From JALZKA01 sp963717635 (GTDB lineage Bacteria > Actinomycetota > Thermoleophilia > Solirubrobacterales > 70-9), in contig OY970347.1 of assembly GCA_963717635.1 (NCBI GenBank), positions 1,612,001-1,676,000 on the forward strand: a stretch of 64,000 nt of DNA, given 5' to 3'. A program made the translations under genes and the position numbers. The stretch's first letter is position 1. Each line of letters begins with the position of its first letter. Below the pieces are notes generated by a model. It was given only the letters and a program-made list of their open reading frames with translations, was not told the origin of the DNA and searched no databases. Below, in pieces: positions 26,482-34,349 of this stretch.

Positions 26482-26823
26482 AGCGGGCGCCACCCTAGCC
26501 GATTTGAGGTAGGGCTACGACTAAATCGCTAACCGATCTGTAGTAGAAGGCAACCTTTCCTAGGTTTGTGCCAGTTTTCTGGATGCGGTCCTGCACGGAG
26601 AGCTGGCCTCGACCCGCTTTCTGGTCCTTGACCACCCGCGGGGCGATCGCCCTTTAGGCTTGGCGGTCCGATCGCGGCCGATGCCCCACAACGCCCCAGA
26701 CGAGACCCTCAGAGCAAGCTGAGGTGGATTCCGGGTTCCGCGCGGGGATTCGACCTCCCGCTCGGCCCGCGTTTCGAATTCCCTGGCGAGGGCGGCTACT
26801 ACATCGACTTCAGGTCGAAGGCG
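26482..26823. other. Divergent region between lyase-like and epimerase genes
   Basis: The first part (about 26494-26575) is less GC-rich and probably holds promoters for both directions. From 26632 to 26823 the frame of the downstream epimerase/deacetylase gene is open and coding-like: it would encode RGFDLPLGPRFEFPGEGGYY and IDFRSKAVEP, which fit the family's N-terminus. No ATG, GTG or TTG lies in that frame before 26824. A short ATG-started ORF in another frame begins at 26681 and stops at 26722. Confidence 0.6.
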
Positions 26824-28416
26824 GTGGAGCCCGTCTGGCACGAGGATCGCTGGCAGCGCGCCGGGAATGAGTGGGTCTGGGTAGCTCTGATTCAGTGGGC
26901 GCTAGGGGCGTATGAGCGCTACCTGGCCGAGGGCGACGAGAAGTGGCTCGTACTCTCACTGCGCGCCGCCGAGCGGCTCGTCGAGGCCCAGGAGTCCAAG
27001 GGACCGCTCAAAGGCGGCTGGGTCCACGCATTCCCGCTCCGGCACACGTTCCCGCTTCGTCCGCCGTGGCTTTCCGGCATGGCGCAAGGGGAGGCCGCGA
27101 GCCTGCTCGTGCGCCTGGGCACGCTGACTAGTGACGAGCGCCTTCTCCAGGCAGCAGTTGACGCGCTGGGACCGATGGGCCGCCTGCCGACAGACGGGGG
27201 CGTGCGGGCGACCCTCGACGGGGGCTTCTTTCCCGAGGAGTACCCCACCGATCCCCCCTCCTACGTCCTCAACGGAGCGATCTTCGCGCTGTGGGGCTGT
27301 TACGACGTGGCGCACGCCGTCGACGACGCCGACGCCCGCGAGCTCTCGGAGGAGGGGATCGGGACGCTCGCTCGGACGATCCACCGCTTCGACACGGGCT
27401 CTTGGTCGCGTTACGACCTATTTCCCGGGCCGACGATCAACCTCTCGAGTCCCGCCTACCACGACCTCCACATCGCCCAGCTCCGGGCGCTCGCAATCAT
27501 GACGGCCGACCGCAGGTTTGAGATCGTGGCAGATCGCTTCCAGCGGTATGGACTCTCGCGCGTCCACTCGCTGCGAGCCGTCGCCCACAAGGCCTGGTTT
27601 CGCGTCCTGCGCCCGCGCAACCGGATCCTCGCCCGCCTGGTGCCGGGCGGAGTGGGGACGATCGCGGACGTCACCCGGGCGGTTGTGCTCTGTTACCACG
27701 GAGTCAGCGAGGATTGGGACTCGTCACTCGCGGTGACTCCGGTCGCGTTCGAACAGCAGATCCGGGCGCTGCGCAACGCCGGGCTCCGCGCGGTGACTTT
27801 CACCGAGGCGGCTCGCGAGGATCTTCCGGGGACCGTGGCCATCACATTCGACGACGCCTTCAGCTCCGTGTTCGAGCTCGCTGCTCCGATCCTGCGGCGC
27901 TACGGAATGCCGGCAACCGTGTTCGTGCCGACAGCGCACGCAGGTGCCGGCGAGCCGATGCAGTGGCCGGGTATCGGGCAGTGGCTTGAAACGCCGCACG
28001 AACATGAGCTGCTTCCGATGTCATGGGCGCAGCTGCTCGAGCTTCGCGAGCTCGGCTGGGAGATTGGATCGCATACCCACAGCCATCCCCGGTTGACGAA
28101 GCTCGCCGGCGATGCGCTTGCCGCCGAGCTTTGCGAGTCGCAGCGCGTGCTCGAGGCGGAGTTGGGTGTTCCCTGCCGGTCGCTCGCCTACCCGTACGGC
28201 GACCTAGACCATCAGGTCGTCAACGCCGCCCGACAGGCCGAGTACGAGTTTGCCTGCACGCTCCCGTCGCGCCCCGTCTCGAACGGTGATCCCCTGCGCT
28301 TCCCGCGAATCGGCATCTACCGTCGCGACGGGAGGGTCCGCTTCCGCCTGAAGATCTCGCCGCTGGTGCGCAGAATCAGAACGCAGTTCCGCTCTCGCGC
28401 CGCCCGGCTGAGCTGA
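26824..28416 (+). CDS. Fusion of D-glucuronyl C5-epimerase-like and NodB polysaccharide deacetylase domains
   Basis: The N-terminal part (residues 1-about 275) resembles the C-terminal domain of D-glucuronyl C5-epimerase, an alpha/alpha barrel, with HTFPLRPPWLSGMAQGE, EEYPTDPPSYVLNGAIF, SWSRYDLF and HDLHIAQLRAL. The second half is a NodB deacetylase: VVLCYHGVS, TFDD (341-344), SHTHSH (416-421) and YPYGD (456-460). Together they would epimerise uronic acid and remove N-acetyl groups on a glycan. GTG 26824 is the first standard start, but coding-like sequence extends about 190 bp further upstream, so the true start or a frameshift is unresolved. No signal peptide is visible. Confidence 0.8.
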   Translation: MEPVWHEDRWQRAGNEWVWVALIQWALGAYERYLAEGDEKWLVLSLRAAERLVEAQESKGPLKGGWVHAFPLRHTFPLRPPWLSGMAQGEAASLLVRLGTLTSDERLLQAAVDALGPMGRLPTDGGVRATLDGGFFPEEYPTDPPSYVLNGAIFALWGCYDVAHAVDDADARELSEEGIGTLARTIHRFDTGSWSRYDLFPGPTINLSSPAYHDLHIAQLRALAIMTADRRFEIVADRFQRYGLSRVHSLRAVAHKAWFRVLRPRNRILARLVPGGVGTIADVTRAVVLCYHGVSEDWDSSLAVTPVAFEQQIRALRNAGLRAVTFTEAAREDLPGTVAITFDDAFSSVFELAAPILRRYGMPATVFVPTAHAGAGEPMQWPGIGQWLETPHEHELLPMSWAQLLELRELGWEIGSHTHSHPRLTKLAGDALAAELCESQRVLEAELGVPCRSLAYPYGDLDHQVVNAARQAEYEFACTLPSRPVSNGDPLRFPRIGIYRRDGRVRFRLKISPLVRRIRTQFRSRAARLS

Positions 28417-28421
28417 TCGTC

Positions 28422-29630
28422 TCAGGCGAGCCCCGCGAGTAACCCCTCCAGCTGGACGAGCTGGTCCTCGCGCAAGTGCTCGGCGGCGAACCGTCCGCCG
28501 TTCTCGACCAACCGCTCAGCGAGCACCGGCTCGTCTCTAAGTCGGCGAACAGCGTCCGCCAGCGCCTCGGAATTACCCGGGTCCACGGCTAGCGCCGCGT
28601 CGCACTCCTCCACGATCCGCCGCGGCTCACCGGGAGCAGCGACGATCACCGGGCGTCGCACGGCGCAGCAGTCATACAACTTCGAAGGCACCGCTCGCCC
28701 GACGGAGGGGTCGTCGACAAGAGGGACGAGCAGCGCATCGGCAGCACGCATGTAACGCCCAGCCTCATCTCGCTCCACCAGACCGGTGAAACGAACCGCT
28801 CCGTCCGGCAGCTCCGAGGCCCGACGCTCGAGCTCACCCCGCAGCGGACCGTCGCCGACCAACAGGAGCTGGAACTCGTCGCCCAGCAACGCTGCCGCTT
28901 CGACCGCCGTGCCGACGTCCTGGGCGATCCCGAGATTGCCGGCGTAGGCCCAGACGAAGCGGTCGTCGGGCAGCCCGAGCCCGTCTCGATCGGGCTCCAG
29001 CTGCCCAATACGCAGCCAATCGCGAGTCGTGCCATTGGGAAGGAGAGTTACCTTCTCGGGGGTCTCCACACGCTCGGCGATGTGGTCGCGGAAGGGCGCC
29101 GTCGGGGTCGTGATCAGGGCCGCGCTCGCATAGAGCCGGCGCTCCAGGCGCTCTGCTGCCCGGATCACGCGAGCGTTCGAGAGCTCGCCGAGAGCGACCG
29201 CGAACTCGGGCCAGAGGTCACGGACGTCGAGCAACCAGGGCACGCGATGGCGCCAGGCGATGACCGCAGCCGCCGCCCCGGTCGGGAGCGGCGGCGAGGA
29301 CGCCAGGACGACGTCCGGCTTCGCGCGCAAGGTGCCTGCCAGAATCGCGGCGGTCGCGTACGACCCGTAAGAGGCGACGCGGTTCGCCGTGCTCTTGGTG
29401 GGGCTTGCGTGGGCCCAGACGTAGGTAGCCCGGAAGCCGTCGAACGTGCGGTGTTGGCGGAGACCCCCCCGATACTCCGGATCGACAACGCCCTGGGGAT
29501 GGCTCGGAAGCTGCGACACGACCTCCACTGCGTGCCCCCGAGCCGCCAGCGATGCTGCCATCGGGTGCAGGCGCGCGGAGGCGGCCGTGAGCTCAGGGGT
29601 GAAGTATTGGGTGATGATGAGGACCCGCAC
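28422..29630 (-). CDS. Glycosyltransferase family 4 (WbuB/WcaI-like)
   Basis: This 402-aa GT-B glycosyltransferase begins MRVLIITQYFTPELTAA. It continues with LLDVRDLWPEFAVALGEL, TLLPNGTTRDWL, YAGNLGIAQDVGT (donor domain) and a C-terminal acidic region (GEPRRIVEECDAALAV). This is the pattern of WbuB/WcaI-like enzymes, often transferring fucose or N-acetylamino sugars. It is convergent with the epimerase/deacetylase gene (5-bp gap) and lies inside the inverted-repeat interval. The donor is unknown. Confidence 0.86.
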   Translation of the reverse strand: MRVLIITQYFTPELTAASARLHPMAASLAARGHAVEVVSQLPSHPQGVVDPEYRGGLRQHRTFDGFRATYVWAHASPTKSTANRVASYGSYATAAILAGTLRAKPDVVLASSPPLPTGAAAAVIAWRHRVPWLLDVRDLWPEFAVALGELSNARVIRAAERLERRLYASAALITTPTAPFRDHIAERVETPEKVTLLPNGTTRDWLRIGQLEPDRDGLGLPDDRFVWAYAGNLGIAQDVGTAVEAAALLGDEFQLLLVGDGPLRGELERRASELPDGAVRFTGLVERDEAGRYMRAADALLVPLVDDPSVGRAVPSKLYDCCAVRRPVIVAAPGEPRRIVEECDAALAVDPGNSEALADAVRRLRDEPVLAERLVENGGRFAAEHLREDQLVQLEGLLAGLA

Positions 29631-29724
29631 CGACGCGAGGCTAGCTGAGCCGAGCGTGAGGTCGTCTAAGCTCCGCCGCCTTCAGCGACCCGCGCGGACG
29701 ACTCGCGCTGGTGCCACTCCCGCC

Positions 29725-30876
29725 ATGCGACTCGCCGTCTATACCGACTACGCGTACGTTCGCGACGGCTCGTCCGTTTACGCCGAGCGCGCGTTCAGCC
29801 TGTTCCTCGCCAGGCTCAGCGATCGGCTCGGCGGGATGACGCTGGTCGGGCGCCTGCGGCCAGCCGGCGAAGGTCGCGAGGACGCGCACTACGAACTGCC
29901 GCCGAGCGTCGCGTTCGTCCCTCTCCCCCACTATGAGCGCCTGGTCAGCGCCGGCGCGCTCATCGCGATGCTCCGCTCGGTCCGTGCCTTCTGGAGGACG
30001 CTGAGCGAAGTTGACGCCTGCTGGCTCCTCGGTCCTCATCCGCTCTGCCTCGCCTTCGCCCTGATGGCGATCGTGCGGCGACGCCAGGTCGTCCTCGGCG
30101 TGCGCCAGGACACTCCGGCTTATGTGCGAGGCCGCCATCCTCGAGCACGATGGGTATGGCTCGCGGCCGACCTGCTCGACGGCGCGTACCGGCTTCTGGC
30201 ACGGCGCTGTCGAACCGTCGTGGTCGGACCTGCGCTCGCGCGGCGCTACGCGCACGCGCGCGACCTGCTCGAGATCTCCGTATCGCTCGTGGTTGCGAAC
30301 GACATTGCGGGAGCCGATGCGCTCGAATCTCGTGGCTACGACGGGAACTTGACCGTCCTCAGCGTCGGTCGCATCGACGAGGAGAAGAACCCGCTGCTGC
30401 TGGCCGACGTGCTGGCGCGACTCACGGCGGGTGACCCCCGGTGGCGATTGGTCGTCTGCGGCGAGGGCCCGATGCTGGACCCCCTCAGGAATCGTCTCGC
30501 GGAGCTCGGCGTCGATCAGCGAGCCGAGCTGCGGGGTTACGTGAAACAGGGCGAGCCTCTGCGAACTGCATATGCCGGCGCCCATGCCCTGCTCCATACG
30601 TCCTGGACCGAGGGACTACCGCAGGTACTGATCGAGGCCATGGCGGCCGCCGTTCCGACCGTCGCCACCGACGTCGGTGGGATCTCAGAAGCGGTGGGGG
30701 CAGCGGCGATCCTTGTTCCACCGGGCGACGCCGATGCCGCCGCCGCCGCCCTCCAGCGGGTCGCGTCGGAGCCGGAGCTGCGCAGACGGCTGGTCGCCGA
30801 CGGTCGTGCTTACGCGCTGGCACACACGCTCGATCACGAAGTCGAGCGCGTCGCGGACTTCATCGCGCCTCGCTGA
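29725..30876 (+). CDS. Glycosyltransferase family 4
   Basis: This GT4 enzyme of about 383 aa starts MRLAVYTDYAYVRDG. It has LGVRQDTPAYVRGRHPRARW, LSVGRIDEEKNPLLLADVLA and SWTEGLPQVLIEAMAAAVP (the EX7E donor site region), followed by VATDVGGISEAVG. The ATG at 29725 is chosen; an in-frame extension upstream runs over the divergent gene. It should add one sugar to the repeat unit. Its 3' end overlaps the convergent sulfotransferase by 17 bp. Confidence 0.86.
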   Translation: MRLAVYTDYAYVRDGSSVYAERAFSLFLARLSDRLGGMTLVGRLRPAGEGREDAHYELPPSVAFVPLPHYERLVSAGALIAMLRSVRAFWRTLSEVDACWLLGPHPLCLAFALMAIVRRRQVVLGVRQDTPAYVRGRHPRARWVWLAADLLDGAYRLLARRCRTVVVGPALARRYAHARDLLEISVSLVVANDIAGADALESRGYDGNLTVLSVGRIDEEKNPLLLADVLARLTAGDPRWRLVVCGEGPMLDPLRNRLAELGVDQRAELRGYVKQGEPLRTAYAGAHALLHTSWTEGLPQVLIEAMAAAVPTVATDVGGISEAVGAAAILVPPGDADAAAAALQRVASEPELRRRLVADGRAYALAHTLDHEVERVADFIAPR

Positions 30877-31789
30877 GCGGTACCGGGCGGCTTTCCAGCC
30901 ATCGACTGACGTCGAGTCCAAGCAGCGCGCGCAACGCGGCAACTTCGCGCTCGACGTCCGGCCTAAGCGCGTCAGCCACGCTTGCCGGAAGCGGGTCCCG
31001 GGGCTCGAACCGCCTGTTGAGCGTCAGCAGCCGGGTTCCGGCGCGGCGACGCATGCCCTGCGTGGTGACCGCGTGGAGGACCGTCCGCACGGACTCGGGA
31101 GGCCTGCGGACCAGGCGCTGGAGCCTGCGATTCCGAACCTTCCTGTTTGCGTTGACGACCGGCATGGCGGGCGAGAAGTCAGGGTCCACGCGGAGGAACT
31201 CGCAGGTGTCTCGAAAGGCACCCAGCGGGTCCTCTCGAAACTCCTCGTAGACGATGACGTGGACACGCTCCCGCCCGAAAGCCTCCAGATAGCGCTCGAG
31301 CTGCTCGCCGTAGCGAATCGCCGCGCGGTACGAATGAGGAGGAAAGCCTCGCGGGGTTCCTTGCCGCAGGCGCTCCCCGTCTAGGGCGAAAGCTTCGGCG
31401 AAGTCCTCGACGGGTTCGATCTGCTGCAGCACGAACTCGGAGTGCAGGGCGTGGAGCATCTCGACCGGATCGCGCAGCATGACGACGATCTGCGCATCCG
31501 GCCGAAAGCGCCGGATCTCCTCGGCCGCCCCCGGCGAATAGAGGTACCAGACCGACGCTTCGCCGAGTCGTGGCTTTCCGGCGACATCGGCGAAGTAGCC
31601 GAGATACTCCTCCAGCCGGCGCTCTCCCCGGTGGCGTCGCAGCGCCACCCGGCCGCGCAGGTCCACGGCGAAGTAGTGCGTTTCCTTGAAGGCGCACATC
31701 CCGACCTCCGGATGCTGGCCAAGGTAATTCGCCAGCGCGGTCGTGCCCGATTTCGGCGCGCCCACGATGAAGAAGTCCGGTCCCGTCAT
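30860..31789 (-). CDS. Sulfotransferase (heparan sulfotransferase-like family)
   Basis: This PAPS-dependent sulfotransferase of about 309 aa opens MTGPDFFIVGAPKSGTTALA, with the 5'-phosphosulfate loop VGAPKSGTTALANYLGQHP. A 3'-PAPS region follows (VVMLRDPVEMLHALHSEFVL). This pattern belongs to Sulfotransfer_1/3, close in style to glycosaminoglycan sulfotransferases. I start at ATG 31789, because the eight residues before it look non-conserved. It is the second sulfotransferase in the region and is inside the inverted-repeat interval. Confidence 0.85.
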   Translation of the reverse strand: MTGPDFFIVGAPKSGTTALANYLGQHPEVGMCAFKETHYFAVDLRGRVALRRHRGERRLEEYLGYFADVAGKPRLGEASVWYLYSPGAAEEIRRFRPDAQIVVMLRDPVEMLHALHSEFVLQQIEPVEDFAEAFALDGERLRQGTPRGFPPHSYRAAIRYGEQLERYLEAFGRERVHVIVYEEFREDPLGAFRDTCEFLRVDPDFSPAMPVVNANRKVRNRRLQRLVRRPPESVRTVLHAVTTQGMRRRAGTRLLTLNRRFEPRDPLPASVADALRPDVEREVAALRALLGLDVSRWLESRPVPLSEAR

Positions 31790-32002
31790 GTTCCTGATGA
31801 GCGAATAGCACACGCCTCCACACGCAGAGCTGCCAAAAACCTAGTCGAACGTGCGTCCAGTCGCCGAGCCTGAGCTGCAGCGGCTGCTCTCAGGGGCCGA
31901 CTCAAGGGCCGACAGCGGTTCACGAACTCAGCCTCGTGGACCGGCGACCACTCCGACCGGGGCACCAAGGCACCGGCCAGATCCGAGAAGGAAGGCGCCC
32001 CG
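31790..32002. other. Non-coding gap before the second lyase-like gene
   Basis: This 213-bp divergent gap must carry the promoters of the sulfotransferase (minus) and the heparin-lyase-like gene (plus). I see no repeat, operator or RNA element that I can support in it. Confidence 0.4.
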
Positions 32003-33331
32003 ATGCGATCGATGCAGGCTGCAACGAAGCGAAGCACGAGCCTCGCAGGCCAGGCCGGTGTGCGCCACGCGCTCATGGCCCTGTTCGCGGTCAGCATCGG
32101 CCTCCTGGTCTCGCTTCCCTCGTCGGCTGCAGCCAGCAAGTCGGGTTCCGTCCGGTGCGGCGGCCCGAGCGTCGCGGGGAGCAACGGCAACGATCGCCTG
32201 AGGGCCACGGTGTCGAAGCGCGGGATCCGTGCCCGCGCCGGCCATGACCGGCTCCGCGGCAGCAGGGGCCGGGACTGCCTCTTGGCTGGTTCCGGCGACG
32301 ACCGCGTGACCGCCCTGGACGGGAATCGAGACGTCATCCGCTGTGGACCCGGATCGGATTCCGCGGTGGTAGACCGCCGCGACTCGGTGGCCGCCTGCGA
32401 ATCGCTGCAGTACTCGCGGCGGGGCCCCAAGAGCCCACCGCCCGAGCCGACGCCCGAGCCGACGCCCGAGCCGACGCCCGCGCCCACGCCCGCGCCGACC
32501 CCGGGGTGCGCAATCCCGTTCATGGGCACGAGTCTCCCAAGCTGCCGCAGCGTCTTCCGCGATATGTCGGTCGAGGCGGACCCGCTAGGGATATGGGGCG
32601 CGATCTCGTGCGAGACTTCCACCCGGCAAACCCAGATGGCCAGCGGGGGCGACACCCAAACGCTTGCCCAGGGTGCCTCGCAAGGCAACCAGAGCTTCCG
32701 GCGCATCCGTCTGCTCGACGGCGACGACTCGTTTGGAGCCCGCTGCGAGCTCGGCAAGAACAGCCGCAGCACCGGCCCCACAACCCTCTACCACCCCGAG
32801 ACCCGGCGGATCACCTTCATCTCGGTCAGGCTCGGCTCGAGCATGGACCTCTCGCAGTCGCGCTGGCAGGCCGTGATGCAGATGAAGCAGACCGCGCCGG
32901 CCGACGGCCAGGCCGGCACCCCGGCGCTCGAGCTCGACGCCTTCTCGAACGGCTGGCATCTGCGCCAGTCCGGTTCGCTTTACGGCTCGAGCAGCGGCCG
33001 CGCGCTCTGGTCGGCGCCCGCCCGCAAGGGCGTCTGGACGCGGTTCGCGTTCGACATCACCTACTCAGCCGACCCGAGCAAGGGCAAGATCAAGATCTAC
33101 GCGGACCTCAACGGTGACGGTGACGCGACCGACGCGGGCGAGCGGTCGCCGGTGATCGAGACCGCGACGCTGAAGCGCGAGATCGCGGGCACCACATCCG
33201 ACGGGCTTGCCGAGGGCGCTGCGATCCCCTCTCACCTGCGGACCGGGATCTACCACGACCCCAGCTACGTGTGCCCGCCGCCTGACGGCTGCGAGGTCGG
33301 GATCGACAACGTCGAGGTCCTCGCGCCGTAA
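32003..33331 (+). CDS. Secreted heparin-lyase-like protein with RTX-like repeats and PT-rich linker
   Basis: This 442-aa paralogue of the protein at 25273 has a signal peptide (ALMALFAVSIGLLVSLPSSA). RTX-like motifs follow (GSNGNDRLRA, AGHDRLRGSRGRDCLLAGSG), then a PEPTPEPTPEPTPAPTPAPT linker and the lyase-like jelly roll (FGARCELGKNSRS, RRITFISVRLGSSMDLSQS, KGVWTRFAFDITYS). Its C-terminal 509 bp equal the other copy in inverted orientation. The Pro/Thr linker suggests a flexible tether and may be glycosylated. Polysaccharide cleavage is inferred from fold similarity only. Confidence 0.75.
   Translation: MRSMQAATKRSTSLAGQAGVRHALMALFAVSIGLLVSLPSSAAASKSGSVRCGGPSVAGSNGNDRLRATVSKRGIRARAGHDRLRGSRGRDCLLAGSGDDRVTALDGNRDVIRCGPGSDSAVVDRRDSVAACESLQYSRRGPKSPPPEPTPEPTPEPTPAPTPAPTPGCAIPFMGTSLPSCRSVFRDMSVEADPLGIWGAISCETSTRQTQMASGGDTQTLAQGASQGNQSFRRIRLLDGDDSFGARCELGKNSRSTGPTTLYHPETRRITFISVRLGSSMDLSQSRWQAVMQMKQTAPADGQAGTPALELDAFSNGWHLRQSGSLYGSSSGRALWSAPARKGVWTRFAFDITYSADPSKGKIKIYADLNGDGDATDAGERSPVIETATLKREIAGTTSDGLAEGAAIPSHLRTGIYHDPSYVCPPPDGCEVGIDNVEVLAP
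32441..32502 (+). repeat. PT-linker microrepeat
   Basis: A 12-bp unit of the form CCCGAGCCGACG is repeated in tandem, first intact and then degenerating to CCCGCGCCCACG-like copies. It encodes the PEPTPEPTPAPT linker between the RTX-like and lyase-like parts of the protein at 32003. Such repeats change length easily by slippage. Confidence 0.7.
32804..33312 (+). repeat. 509-bp inverted repeat, right copy
   Basis: This is the right arm of the pair with 25298-25806, in opposite orientation. The two arms bound a 6,997-bp interval (25807-32803). The N-terminal coding parts of both lyase-like genes, the epimerase/deacetylase, both glycosyltransferases and the sulfotransferase lie inside it. Confidence 0.9.
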
Positions 33332-33358
33332 TTGCGGGCGCGGCTCGGACAACCCGGC

Positions 33359-34330
33359 CTAGTCCGCGGCAACCACCTCGACGTTGTCGACGGCGATCGC
33401 GCAGCGCCTGCGAGCGCGGGTTGCGCAGTCGACCGTGGAGGACTGGTAGAGGCCGACGCGGAGATGTCCCGGGATTGACGCGCCGGGGCGGAGCCCGTCT
33501 GCGTCCCCTGCCTGCCCGACGGAATCCGCGATTTCGTACTTGAGGGTCGGGACGCTGAGGGTCGGGGAACGCTCACGCCGGTCGCGCGCATCCCGGTCGC
33601 CGTTGCGATCGATGTACAGCTTGACCCTCCCGGCACTCGCCGACTGCGAGTACGTGACATCGAGGGCGATGCGTGTCCAGACGCCGCGTCGCGCGGGAGC
33701 CCGCCAGAGGTCCACCCCCCGGGCGTGAGCTCCGTTCCCCGCCGAGTCCAAGCCGTGCAGGACCCACTTGCCGTTGCGGACGGTGACGGTGAGTATCGGG
33801 CTGTGGCCACCGTTATCCGACGGCTGAGTCTGCTTTACCTGGAGCACGGCGAAATTCTTCCGCGACTCGATCGGGGTCGAGCGAAGCAGCTTGTACGAAA
33901 TGAACGTGATCGAGCGCTGGCCCTCGCGATAGAGGTGAAACGTTCCCGGCCCCCCGCTCTCGCCGAACCGATGCTCATTGCGCCCCAGCTCGCAGCGCTG
34001 GCCAAAAAAATCGTCTCCTTCCCGGATCATCAGCCGGCGGTACGTGCTCTCGCGCCGAGAAACTCCTGTCGCGCTGGGGTGATGATCGCCGCCCGTACGG
34101 TTTCGACGGTGGCGCCGGGGAGCTGCACAGGCGAGCTTTCCCCACAGCGCCTCCGGCCCACGCCTCAGCCCAATATCGGACGAGACTAGGCGGCAACCGG
34201 GCGCGGTCAATGTCGCGGGATCGACTGCACACGTCGACGCACGTTTCCCGTCAAAGCCATGCGCCAGCGCACAAGCGGCCAGCATGACGCCCGCAAGCGC
34301 TGCGATGCGCACCCCCCAAACGGACAGCAT
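33359..34330 (-). CDS. Third heparin-lyase-like secreted protein, lacking RTX repeats
   Basis: This secreted protein of about 323 aa has a signal-like N-terminus (MLSVWGVRIAALAGVMLAAC). Its jelly roll is like the other two (FGQRCELGRNEHR, RSITFISYKLL, QVKQTQPSDNGG, RRGVWTRIALDVTYSQ, IAVDNVEVV). It lacks both the RTX-like repeats and the PT linker and is clearly diverged, with no long nucleotide identity to the others. The ATG at 34330 was chosen; the frame extends further upstream into the divergent phosphoesterase region. The cysteine at the end of the signal could be a lipobox (LAAC), which would make it a lipoprotein. Confidence 0.68.
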   Translation of the reverse strand: MLSVWGVRIAALAGVMLAACALAHGFDGKRASTCAVDPATLTAPGCRLVSSDIGLRRGPEALWGKLACAAPRRHRRNRTGGDHHPSATGVSRRESTYRRLMIREGDDFFGQRCELGRNEHRFGESGGPGTFHLYREGQRSITFISYKLLRSTPIESRKNFAVLQVKQTQPSDNGGHSPILTVTVRNGKWVLHGLDSAGNGAHARGVDLWRAPARRGVWTRIALDVTYSQSASAGRVKLYIDRNGDRDARDRRERSPTLSVPTLKYEIADSVGQAGDADGLRPGASIPGHLRVGLYQSSTVDCATRARRRCAIAVDNVEVVAAD

Positions 34331-34349
34331 CGGCTCATGGTAGCCGCGT

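Noticed and set aside
30441..31250. Plus-strand frame of 269 codons overlapping a glycosyltransferase and sulfotransferase
   Set aside because: It is an alternative frame of the glycosyltransferase at 29725 and antisense of the sulfotransferase; composition is Arg/Ser-rich without domains.
32441..32502. Short tandem repeats as a CRISPR array
   Set aside because: Units are 12 bp, contiguous and in frame with a coding PT linker; no spacers are present.
25298..33312. Insertion sequence or transposon ends as explanation for the inverted repeat
   Set aside because: No transposase is present, and the repeats lie inside protein-coding domains of two paralogues, so duplication or gene conversion is simpler.
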